Origin: Pseudescherichia sp039594205
GTDB lineage: Bacteria; Pseudomonadota; Gammaproteobacteria; Enterobacterales; Enterobacteriaceae
DNA: 64,000 bases
NCBI GenBank assembly: GCA_039594205.1
Contig: JBCNNW010000002.1
Coordinates: 62,001-126,000, forward strand
Direction: 5' to 3'
The notes under the pieces were generated by a model. That model was not told where the DNA came from. It saw only the letters and a program-made list of their open reading frames with translations, and made no database searches. Every line of letters starts with the position of its first letter. Positions within the stretch are counted from its first letter, which is position 1. Of this stretch, positions 16,317-24,303 are shown piece after piece. The translations under genes and the position numbers were made by a program.

Positions 16317-17261
16317 ATGTTACATAAAAATACGCTTCTTTGCGCTGCAATTTCCACCGCTTTGATGGGCATAACTCTGTCCTCTGCCAATGCCGCTGTT
16401 GTCGCTTCGCTTAAGCCTTTGGGCTTCATCGCCGCCGCAATTACCGATGGCGTCACTCAGACAGAAGTACTACTCCCTGACGGTGCCTCTGAGCATGATT
16501 ACTCATTGCGCCCATCTGATGTAAAACGCTTACAGAGCGCGGACTTAGTGGTTTGGATCGGCCCGGACATGGAGGCGTTCATGCAGAAATCGACTCAGCA
16601 GCTTCCGGCCCAGAAACAGCTGGCCATTGGTGAGCTGCCAGACGTCAAACCGCTGCTGATGAAAGGGAGCGATCATGATGAAGATGAGCATGAAGGCCAT
16701 GACCACGACGGGGAAAACAGTGACCACCATCACCATCATGGTGACTACAACATGCACATTTGGCTTTCACCTGAGGTAGCCCGCCTGGCTGCGGTTGCAA
16801 TCCATCAAAAATTAGTGGAAGTTATGCCGCAAAGTCGAGCCAGACTTGACGCCAACCTGCGCGATTTTGAGGCACAATTGGCCGAGACCGATAAGCAGGT
16901 GGGTACCGAGCTCGCACCCGTGAAGGGGAAGGGGTACTTCGTTTTTCATGACGCCTATGGCTACTACGAAAAACACTTTGGTCTGACACCGCTCGGCCAT
17001 TTCACCGTCAACCCTGAAATTCAGCCCGGTGCGCAGCGTTTACATGAAATCAGAACACAGTTGGTTGAGCAAAAAGCAACCTGCGTTTTTGCTGAGCCAC
17101 AGTTCAGGCCAGCGGTCGTAGAATCGGTTGCGAGAGGAACATCGGTGCGGATGGGGACGTTAGATCCTCTGGGCACCCATATTGCGCTGAGTAAAAACAG
17201 CTATGCGCAATTTTTACAACAACTCTCAAACCAGTACACGAGCTGCCTGAAAGGAGATTAA
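16317..17261 (+). CDS. znuA: Periplasmic zinc-binding protein ZnuA
   Basis: Captures zinc in the periplasm for ZnuBC. From the ATG at 16317 (MLHKNTLL) it has 314 residues with a signal peptide ending about SSANA-AVVASLKP. The His/Asp-rich mobile loop (about 117-143, five His in a row) is typical of this cluster A-I solute-binding protein. Conserved ligands lie in ASEHDYSL, YNMHIW and PLGHFTV. An ATG 15 nt upstream (16302) is also in frame but is close to the operator and not conserved. A Cys pair near the C terminus is kept. Confidence 0.95.
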   Translation: MLHKNTLLCAAISTALMGITLSSANAAVVASLKPLGFIAAAITDGVTQTEVLLPDGASEHDYSLRPSDVKRLQSADLVVWIGPDMEAFMQKSTQQLPAQKQLAIGELPDVKPLLMKGSDHDEDEHEGHDHDGENSDHHHHHGDYNMHIWLSPEVARLAAVAIHQKLVEVMPQSRARLDANLRDFEAQLAETDKQVGTELAPVKGKGYFVFHDAYGYYEKHFGLTPLGHFTVNPEIQPGAQRLHEIRTQLVEQKATCVFAEPQFRPAVVESVARGTSVRMGTLDPLGTHIALSKNSYAQFLQQLSNQYTSCLKGD

Positions 17262-17276
17262 CGAGGAAGTGAATAC

Positions 17277-18602
17277 GTGCAACAGATAGCCCGCTCTGTC
17301 GCCCTGGCATTTAACAATTTGCCTCGACCCCACCGCGTCATGCTGGGGTCGCTTACTGTACTCACATTAGCGGTCGCCGTCTGGCGGCCCTATGTCTACC
17401 ACCCCGATTCCGCCCCGATTGTAAAAGCCATTCAACTGGAAAAGAGCGAGATCCGTTCGCTGCTGCCGGAGGCCAGTGAGCCTATCGATCAGACCATGCC
17501 CGATGAAGTGGAAGAGATCCCCCAGGACGAGCTGGATGATAAAACCGGCAACGAGGCAGGCGTACATGAGTACGTTGTCTCCACCGGCGATACGCTCAGC
17601 AGCATTCTGACCCAGTATGGCATGGATATGGGCGATGTGACCCAGCTTGCCAGCGCTGACAAAGAGCTACGGAATTTGAAGATCGGCCAGCAAATCTCCT
17701 GGACGCTAACCGCCGACGGCGATCTGCAGCGCCTGACGTGGGAGATGTCGCGCCGCGAAACCCGTACTTACGACCGCACCGAGAGTGGCGCGTTTAAGAT
17801 GAGCAGCGAAATTCAGCAGGGCGACTGGGTTAATACCACGCTGAAGGGCACGGTAGGCGGCAGCTTTGTTGCCAGTGCTAAAGAGGCGGGCCTGAACAGC
17901 GGTGAAATCAGCGCGGTCATCAAAGCCATGCAGTGGCAGATGGACTTCCGCAAGCTGAAAAAAGGCGATGAGTTCTCGGTGCTGATGTCGCGGGAGATGC
18001 TCGACGGCAAGCGCGAGCAGAGCCAGCTGCTTGGGGTGCGTCTGCGCTCGGAAGGCAAAGACTACTATGCTATCCGCGCTGAAGATGGCAAGTTCTACGA
18101 TCGTAACGGTACTGGCCTGGCGAAAGGCTTTATGCGTTTCCCTACCTCCAAACAGTTCCGTGTATCATCGAACTTTAACCCACGCCGTCTGAACCCGGTG
18201 ACCGGCCGCGTTGCTCCGCACAAGGGCGTTGACTTCGCTATGCCGCAGGGCACGCCGGTGCTGGCGGTAGGTGATGGTGAAGTCGTCACGGCCAAACGCA
18301 GCGGCGGAGCGGGCTACTACGTGGCGATCCGTCACGGACGCACCTATACGACGCGCTATATGCATTTGCGTAAGCTGCTGGTAAAAGATGGCCAGAAAGT
18401 GAAGCGAGGCGATCGTATCGCGCTCTCGGGTAACACCGGACGCTCAACCGGCCCGCACCTGCACTATGAAGTGTGGATCAACCAGCAGGCGGTTAACCCG
18501 TTAACGGCGAAGCTGCCGCGTACCGAAGGGTTGACCGGCAGCGATCGCCGCGACTACCTGGCGCAGGTTAAAGAGGTCATGCCGCAGCTGCGCTTCGACT
18601 AG
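17277..18602 (+). CDS. mepM: Murein DD-endopeptidase MepM (LysM and M23 domains)
   Basis: Cuts D-Ala-mDAP crosslinks in peptidoglycan to let new strands in. 441 residues with a GTG start as in E. coli. One N-terminal membrane segment (about 20-38) anchors it; LysM follows (HEYVVSTGDTLSSIL, about 96-140), then an OapA-like domain, and a C-terminal M23 domain with HKGVDFAMP and HLHYEV zinc motifs. It is 15 bp downstream of znuA and probably shares its transcript; this links cell-wall hydrolase supply to zinc import, since M23 enzymes need zinc. Confidence 0.96.
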   Translation: MQQIARSVALAFNNLPRPHRVMLGSLTVLTLAVAVWRPYVYHPDSAPIVKAIQLEKSEIRSLLPEASEPIDQTMPDEVEEIPQDELDDKTGNEAGVHEYVVSTGDTLSSILTQYGMDMGDVTQLASADKELRNLKIGQQISWTLTADGDLQRLTWEMSRRETRTYDRTESGAFKMSSEIQQGDWVNTTLKGTVGGSFVASAKEAGLNSGEISAVIKAMQWQMDFRKLKKGDEFSVLMSREMLDGKREQSQLLGVRLRSEGKDYYAIRAEDGKFYDRNGTGLAKGFMRFPTSKQFRVSSNFNPRRLNPVTGRVAPHKGVDFAMPQGTPVLAVGDGEVVTAKRSGGAGYYVAIRHGRTYTTRYMHLRKLLVKDGQKVKRGDRIALSGNTGRSTGPHLHYEVWINQQAVNPLTAKLPRTEGLTGSDRRDYLAQVKEVMPQLRFD

Positions 18603-18625
18603 TTTGCTCAGCAGCAAAGTATTAA

Positions 18626-18656
18626 AGCCGGTTGCCTGTGCGCGCCGGCTTTTTCT
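18626..18656 (+). terminator. Terminator downstream of mepM
   Basis: AGCCGG (18626-18631) pairs with CCGGCT (18645-18650), followed by TTTTCTTTT. Confidence 0.75.
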
Positions 18657-18748
18657 TTTGTGTGAAGCTATACGTCTCGCTAAACTATCACGTTAACTGA
18701 TACCTGATTATTTACTCTGATCCGAATTTATCGGCTCCCGGAAGATGC

Positions 18749-19717
18749 ATGGAAACGAAAAAAAATAACAGCGAATACATTCCTCAGTTTGAAAAGGAGT
18801 TCCTGCTGCCGCGCTACTGGGGCGCATGGCTGGGCGTGTTTGCTCTGGCTGGAGTCGCACTTGTTCCAGCCTCGGTGCGCGATCCGCTGCTGGGCAAGCT
18901 TGGGCGTCTTGGCGGCCGACTGGGTAAAAGCGCCCGTCGCCGGGCACAAATCAACCTGCTTTACTGTTTCCCGGAGAAGAGCGTCGCCGAGCGGGAGGCG
19001 ATCGTTGATGAGATGTTTGCTACTGCGCCCCAGTCAATGGTGCTGATGGCCGAGCTGGCCATCCGCGGTCCGGATAAGATCGCAAGCCGCGTAGAGTGGC
19101 AGGGTAAAGAGATTATCGACGAGATGCAGCGCAACGGTGAGAACGTCATCTTCCTGGTGCCGCACGGCTGGGGCGTGGATATTCCGGCGATGCTGATGGC
19201 CTCCCGCGGGCAGACCATGGCCGCGATGTTCCACAACCAGGGAAACAAAGTATTCGATTACGTCTGGAACAGAGTGCGTCGCCGCTTTGGCGGGCGCCTG
19301 CATGCGCGCAACGACGGCATTAAACCTTTTATTCACTCTGTACGCCAGGGCTACTGGGGCTACTACCTGCCCGATCAGGATCATGGTCCGGAGCAGAGCG
19401 AGTTTGTCGACTTCTTTGCTACCTATAAAGCTACGCTGCCGGCCATTGGCCGTCTGATGAAGGTCTGCCGCGCCCGCGTCGTGCCGCTGTTTCCGGTCTA
19501 TGACGGTAAGACGCATCGTCTGACGATCATGGTCAGGCCGCCGATGGACGATCTGCTGGACGCTGACGATAACACTATCGCCAGACGGATGAACGAAGAG
19601 GTGGAGATTTTTGTTGGCCCACATCCGGAGCAGTACACGTGGATCCTAAAGCTGCTTAAGACACGCAAACCGGGCGAAACAGAGCCGTATAAACGTAAAG
19701 AGCTGTTCAGGAAGTAG
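18749..19717 (+). CDS. lpxM: Lipid A myristoyltransferase LpxM
   Basis: Inner membrane acyltransferase that adds the secondary myristate to lipid A, the last acylation step. 322 residues against 323 in E. coli. An N-terminal hydrophobic stretch (about 28-45) anchors it, the HX4D catalytic motif is VPHGWGVD, and DQDHGPEQSEFVDFF is the family pocket motif. The ATG at 18749 is conserved (METKKNNSEYIP). Confidence 0.96.
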   Translation: METKKNNSEYIPQFEKEFLLPRYWGAWLGVFALAGVALVPASVRDPLLGKLGRLGGRLGKSARRRAQINLLYCFPEKSVAEREAIVDEMFATAPQSMVLMAELAIRGPDKIASRVEWQGKEIIDEMQRNGENVIFLVPHGWGVDIPAMLMASRGQTMAAMFHNQGNKVFDYVWNRVRRRFGGRLHARNDGIKPFIHSVRQGYWGYYLPDQDHGPEQSEFVDFFATYKATLPAIGRLMKVCRARVVPLFPVYDGKTHRLTIMVRPPMDDLLDADDNTIARRMNEEVEIFVGPHPEQYTWILKLLKTRKPGETEPYKRKELFRK

Positions 19718-19724
19718 GGAGGAC

Positions 19725-19785
19725 GCCGGATGGCGTTTCGCTTACCCGGCCTACTACAAGTATCGTAGGCCGGGTGACGCTAACG
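19725..19785. repeat. REP/BIME element between lpxM and pykA
   Basis: Two inverted REP units, GCCGGATGGCGTTTCGCTTA and GTAGGCCGGGTGACGC, lie between converging genes. Confidence 0.8.
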
Positions 19786-21228
19786 TTATTCTACGGTCAG
19801 AATACGCGTTGTGTTGGTGGTGCCAATAGTGCCCATCACGTCGCCCTGGGTGACGATAACCAGATCCCCGGAGACCAGGTAGCCTTTATCACGCAGCAGG
19901 TTGACCGCATCGTGGGCGGCAACTACGCCGTCGTTGTTGCTGTCGAAGTAAACCGGCGTCACGCCACGGTAGAGTGCGGTCAGGTTCAGAGTACGCTCAT
20001 GGCGCGACATGGCGAAGATCGGCAGCCCGGAGCTGATGCGCGAGGTCATCAGCGCGGTACGGCCCGACTCGGTCATGGTGATGATAGCGGTCACGCCCTT
20101 GAGGTGGTTTGCCGCATACATCGCTGACATAGCAATGGCCTCTTCCACATTCTCGAACTGAATATCGAGGCGGTGTTTAGAGACGTTAATGCTGGGGATC
20201 TTCTCGGCACCCAGGCAGACACGCGCCATCGCGGCCACGGTTTCTGCTGGATACTGGCCCGCAGCGGTCTCGGCAGAGAGCATCACGGCATCGGTGCCAT
20301 CGAGTACGGCGTTGGCCACGTCCATGACTTCGGCACGGGTCGGCATTGGGTTGGTGATCATCGACTCCATCATCTGGGTGGCGGTGATCACCGAGCGGTT
20401 AAGCTGGCGTGCGCGGCGGATCAGCGCCTTCTGGATACCTACCAGCTCAGGGTCGCCAATCTCTACGCCAAGGTCACCGCGGGCGACCATCACCACGTCC
20501 GAGGCGAGGATCACGTCGTCCATCGCATCCTGATCGCAAACGGCTTCCGCACGCTCAACCTTGGCAACGATTTTGGCATCGCAGCCCGCATCGCGTGCCA
20601 GGCGACGGGCGTAGTTCAGATCTTCCCCGCAGCGCGGGAAGGAGACGGCCAGATAATCAACGCCAATCTGCGCCGCAGTAATGATATCTGCCTTGTCTTT
20701 ATCGGTCAGCGCTTCAGCGGAGAGACCACCGCCCAGCTTGTTGATACCTTTGTTGTTGGAGAGTGGGCCGCCGACGGTCACCTCGGTAAACACCTTCATG
20801 CCCTGAACTTCAATCACCTTCAGCTGTACGCGACCGTCGTCGAGCAGCAGAATGTCACCGGGAACCACGTCAGCAGGCAGGCCTTTATAGTCGATGCCGA
20901 CGCGCTCTTTATCGCCTTCGCCTTTACCGAGGTTGGCATCAAGCAGGAACTTGTCGCCAATGTTGAGGAATACTTTCCCCTCTTTAAAGGTCGATACACG
21001 AATTTTAGGACCCTGTAGGTCACCAAGAATAGCCACATGACGACCCAGTTTTGCCGCAATCTCGCGCACTTTATCTGCACGCAGCTTGTGATCTTCTGGC
21101 GTGCCGTGGGAGAAGTTCATACGTACCACGTTAGCGCCAGCAGCGATGATCTTTTCAAGGTTATTATCGCGGTCGGTAGCTGGACCCAGGGTGGTAACGA
21201 TTTTAGTTCTGCGAAGCCTTCTGGACAT
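19786..21228 (-). CDS. pykA: Pyruvate kinase II
   Basis: Converts phosphoenolpyruvate and ADP to pyruvate and ATP. 480 residues as in E. coli PykA, the AMP-activated isozyme. N-terminal MSRRLRRTKIVTTLGPATD, the active-site lysine segment DAKIVAKVERAEAV (about 210-223), MVARGDLGVE and ITATQMMESM are all present. The nearest upstream gene, hexR, runs the same way; a HexR-like palindrome lies in the gap. Confidence 0.97.
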   Translation of the reverse strand: MSRRLRRTKIVTTLGPATDRDNNLEKIIAAGANVVRMNFSHGTPEDHKLRADKVREIAAKLGRHVAILGDLQGPKIRVSTFKEGKVFLNIGDKFLLDANLGKGEGDKERVGIDYKGLPADVVPGDILLLDDGRVQLKVIEVQGMKVFTEVTVGGPLSNNKGINKLGGGLSAEALTDKDKADIITAAQIGVDYLAVSFPRCGEDLNYARRLARDAGCDAKIVAKVERAEAVCDQDAMDDVILASDVVMVARGDLGVEIGDPELVGIQKALIRRARQLNRSVITATQMMESMITNPMPTRAEVMDVANAVLDGTDAVMLSAETAAGQYPAETVAAMARVCLGAEKIPSINVSKHRLDIQFENVEEAIAMSAMYAANHLKGVTAIITMTESGRTALMTSRISSGLPIFAMSRHERTLNLTALYRGVTPVYFDSNNDGVVAAHDAVNLLRDKGYLVSGDLVIVTQGDVMGTIGTTNTTRILTVE

Positions 21229-21325
21229 GTATTACTCCGTTGACTGAAACAACCAGGTGTTGCGTGAATATGAATCCGGCAGTTCTGGCCGCCGATTTGG
21301 CAAATCAAAAACTTAACCGAATGCC

Positions 21326-21338
21326 GTAATGTATTACA
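21326..21338. promoter_or_regulatory. Possible HexR site upstream of pykA
   Basis: GTAATGTATTACA is a short palindrome resembling HexR half-sites (TGTAAT/ATTACA) but with shorter spacing. It lies about 100 bp upstream of the pykA ATG and just past the hexR stop. Confidence 0.35.
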
Positions 21339-21354
21339 ACGCTGTTATAAAATT

Positions 21355-22224
21355 TTAATGTTTATCGCTCCCGGTCAGGAGCTCCTTATCAAAACGCGAT
21401 TCCTTAAGCGCTTCCTTGACTCGCTTCAAATTATCTCTGAATTTTGCTCCCCGGCGCAGGGTAAAACCCGTCGCCAGCACGTCGATGACCGTGAGCTGTG
21501 CCAGCCGCGATACCATCGGCATATAGATGTCGGTATCTTCCGGTACGTCCAGCGTAATGGCCAGCGTCGCTTCACGGGCCAGCGGTGTCCCTGCCGAGGT
21601 GATGGCGATCACCATGGCATCGCTTTCGCGAGCCAGCTGCGCCAGCTCGACCAGGCTTTTGGTTCTTCCGGTATGGGAGATCAGGACCACTACGTCATCT
21701 TCGTTGCAGTTCATGCAGCTCATCCGCTGCAGGACAATATCATCGGTATAGACAACCGGCACGTTGAAGCGGAAGAATTTATTCATGGCGTCATGGGCAA
21801 CTGCCGCCGATGAGCCAAGGCCAAAAAAGGCAATTTTCTTCGCCTGAGTAAGCAGATCGACAGCGCGGTTGACGGCGGGCATATCCAGCGACTGGCGGAC
21901 GTGATCCAGACTGGCCATTGCCGACTCAAAAATTTTACCGGTATAGGCCTCAACGCTGTCATCTTCATCGACATTACGATTAACATAGGGCGTACCGTTA
22001 GCCAGGCTTTGCGCCAGATGCAGCTTAAAATCGGGGAAGCCGCGGGTCTCCATGCTGCGGCAGAAGCGGTTAACAGTGGGTTCGCTAACGCCTGCTTCCT
22101 GCGCCAGAGCGGCAATGCTGGAGTGGATGGCCTGGTCCGGAGAGGAGAGGATAACTTCCGCCACTTTTCGTTCGGATTTGCTAAGGTGTTCCAGCTGAGA
22201 GTGAATTTTTTCCAGCATGTTCAT
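21355..22224 (-). CDS. hexR: HexR, RpiR-family repressor of glucose catabolism genes
   Basis: Repressor that senses 2-keto-3-deoxy-6-phosphogluconate and controls zwf and related genes. 289 residues from the ATG at 22224 (MNMLEKIHSQ), as in E. coli; the frame is open 12 codons more but that part is not conserved. The N-terminal helix-turn-helix (SEPTVNRFCRSMETRGFPDF, about 45-65) is followed by a SIS sugar-phosphate domain (FFGLGSSAAVAHDA, LISHTGRTK). Divergent from zwf. Confidence 0.96.
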   Translation of the reverse strand: MNMLEKIHSQLEHLSKSERKVAEVILSSPDQAIHSSIAALAQEAGVSEPTVNRFCRSMETRGFPDFKLHLAQSLANGTPYVNRNVDEDDSVEAYTGKIFESAMASLDHVRQSLDMPAVNRAVDLLTQAKKIAFFGLGSSAAVAHDAMNKFFRFNVPVVYTDDIVLQRMSCMNCNEDDVVVLISHTGRTKSLVELAQLARESDAMVIAITSAGTPLAREATLAITLDVPEDTDIYMPMVSRLAQLTVIDVLATGFTLRRGAKFRDNLKRVKEALKESRFDKELLTGSDKH

Positions 22225-22569
22225 TATTAACGGGGCGCTCATGGCTAAAATCAATTTCAACGACCGATGAAATTGTGCTGCGTTTAGGTCGATATTACCC
22301 TTGTGGGGCCTGGAAAGGTAAAGAACAGCGGAAAATTTTGTTGTTTTTTTTCATTACATGATCAGAGTCGGATTTTAACTACCCGATACCAGAAAAATTC
22401 CCTGCGTTTTCAGGGCGATTAACCCATTTTTTAGCCGCCTGAGCGAAAACGCACAGGAGGATAAGCGGTAACGGTTTCGGGTTTTACGTAAAAGCAGTAC
22501 AGTGCAGTGTAATAAAATTACAGCTATGCCCTGGCGAAAGTACCAGGGCTGCCAACTGAGGAGAATGAC
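22225..22569. other. hexR-zwf divergent regulatory region
   Basis: 345 bp without a gene. It holds the HexR palindrome near zwf, an AT-rich stretch with a run of T (about 22338-22350), and a small CCCTG/CAGGG hairpin about 22402-22418. E. coli zwf is also under SoxS/MarA control; I could not place that site with confidence. Confidence 0.6.
22508..22522. promoter_or_regulatory. HexR operator of zwf
   Basis: TGTAATAAAATTACA is a perfect palindrome apart from its centre and fits the HexR consensus TGTAATTAAATTACA. It is 48 bp upstream of the zwf ATG. Confidence 0.85.
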
Positions 22570-24045
22570 ATGGCGGTAACGCAAACAGCCCAGGCATGTG
22601 ACCTGGTCATTTTCGGCGCGAAAGGCGATCTTGCACGCCGGAAATTGCTGCCTTCCCTGTATCAACTAGAAAAAGCAGGCCAGATCCACCCGGAGACGCG
22701 TATCCTTGGGGTTGGTCGTGCGGACTGGGATAAAGAGAAGTACACCGAAATCGTACGTGAAGCGCTCGAAACCTTCATGAAAGAGAAAATCGATGAAAGC
22801 CTCTGGGATACGCTCAGCGGACGCCTCGATTTCTGTAACCTTGACGTTAACGATACCGCCGCGTTTACCCGCCTCGGCGACATGCTTGACCAGAAAAACC
22901 GCGTCACCATCAACTACTTTGCCATGCCGCCAAGCACCTTTGGTGCCATCTGCAAAGGCCTGGGCGAAGCCAAACTCAACGCCAAGCCTGCCCGTGTGGT
23001 AATGGAGAAGCCGCTGGGTACCTCCCTCGACACCTCTCGCGAAATTAACGATCAGGTGGGTGAGTACTTTGAAGAGTGCCAGGTCTACCGTATCGACCAT
23101 TACCTCGGCAAAGAGACGGTGCTAAACCTGCTGGCGCTGCGCTTTGCCAACTCCCTGTTCGTTAACAACTGGGATAACCGCACCATCGACCACGTGGAGA
23201 TCACCGTGGCGGAAGAGGTGGGGATTGAAGGCCGCTGGGGCTATTTCGATCAGGCCGGTCAGATGCGTGACATGATCCAGAACCATCTGTTACAGGTTCT
23301 CTGCATGATCGCCATGTCGCCGCCGTCGGATCTCTCTGCGGACAGCATTCGTGATGCGAAGGTGAAGGTGTTGAAATCCCTCCGCCGTATCGACCGCTCA
23401 AACGTGCGTGAAAAAACCGTACGCGGTCAATACACCGCTGGTTTTGCCCAGGGCAAAAAAGTGCCGGGCTACCTGGAAGAAGAGGGTGCAAATAAAACCA
23501 GTAACACCGAAACCTTCGTGGCCATTCGCGTGGATATTGACGACTGGCGCTGGGCCGACGTGCCGTTCTATCTGCGTACCGGCAAACGTCTGCCAACCAA
23601 ATGCTCGGAGGTCGTGGTTTACTTCAAAACCCCGCCGCTAAACCTGTTTAAAGAGTCCTGGCAGGACCTGCCGCAGAATAAACTCACCATCCGCCTGCAG
23701 CCGGATGAGGGTGTGGATATTCAGATCCTTAACAAAGTACCGGGCCTCGATCACAAGCATAACCTGCAAACCACTAAGCTGGATCTGAGCTACTCCGAGA
23801 CCTTTAACGAAAGTCATCTGGCCGATGCTTATGAGCGTCTGCTGCTGGAGACAATGCGCGGTATTCAGGCGCTGTTTGTGCGCCGCGACGAGGTGGAAGA
23901 GGCGTGGAAATGGGTAGACTCCATTACCGAAGCGTGGGCAATGGATAACGAGTCGCCGAAGCCTTACCAGGCCGGGACCTGGGGACCCGTTGCCTCGGTG
24001 GCCATGATCACCCGCGACGGCCGCTCCTGGAACGAATTTGAGTAA
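22570..24045 (+). CDS. zwf: Glucose-6-phosphate 1-dehydrogenase
   Basis: Oxidises glucose-6-phosphate to 6-phosphogluconolactone with NADP, the entry of the pentose phosphate and Entner-Doudoroff routes. 491 residues as in E. coli. The Rossmann segment VIFGAKGDLARRKLLPSL is at 13-30 and the active-site RIDHYLGKE is near 178. It stands upstream of edd and eda in the same direction, with a terminator between. Confidence 0.98.
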   Translation: MAVTQTAQACDLVIFGAKGDLARRKLLPSLYQLEKAGQIHPETRILGVGRADWDKEKYTEIVREALETFMKEKIDESLWDTLSGRLDFCNLDVNDTAAFTRLGDMLDQKNRVTINYFAMPPSTFGAICKGLGEAKLNAKPARVVMEKPLGTSLDTSREINDQVGEYFEECQVYRIDHYLGKETVLNLLALRFANSLFVNNWDNRTIDHVEITVAEEVGIEGRWGYFDQAGQMRDMIQNHLLQVLCMIAMSPPSDLSADSIRDAKVKVLKSLRRIDRSNVREKTVRGQYTAGFAQGKKVPGYLEEEGANKTSNTETFVAIRVDIDDWRWADVPFYLRTGKRLPTKCSEVVVYFKTPPLNLFKESWQDLPQNKLTIRLQPDEGVDIQILNKVPGLDHKHNLQTTKLDLSYSETFNESHLADAYERLLLETMRGIQALFVRRDEVEEAWKWVDSITEAWAMDNESPKPYQAGTWGPVASVAMITRDGRSWNEFE

Positions 24046-24062
24046 TTAACTCGCTAAATATA

Positions 24063-24089
24063 AACGGCCCTGCGGGGCCGTTTTTTTGT
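24063..24089 (+). terminator. Terminator downstream of zwf
   Basis: AACGGCCC-TGCG-GGGCCGTT followed by a run of T; a strong intrinsic terminator. Confidence 0.9.
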
Positions 24090-24102
24090 TTATAACGTTT
24101 TC

Positions 24103-24118
24103 ATTTTACCGGTAACAT
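24103..24118. promoter_or_regulatory. GntR operator upstream of edd
   Basis: ATTTTACCGGTAACAT matches the GntR consensus ATGTTACC(N)GTAACAT closely and is palindromic about the central CCGG. Gluconate would relieve GntR repression of edd-eda. The site is about 185 bp upstream of the edd ATG. Confidence 0.75.
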
Positions 24119-24303
24119 GATCTAACTCAGATTTCCGCACAATTTTCGCACTTTTGATCTCTCGCTGGATTCACCGATAACGCTTTTTTTATTACACTGG
24201 CTGAAGCGATTTTGCCCCCGGCATGCTGCGGATTAGTGGTTTACGTACTCGCTCTTTTTTCTATGACACCGCCATCCGGGACATCTAATTTTCAGGAGTC
24301 TTT

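Noticed and set aside
16681..16745. Run of GAT/CAT/CAC triplets that looks like a short tandem repeat
   Set aside because: It encodes the normal His/Asp-rich loop of ZnuA.
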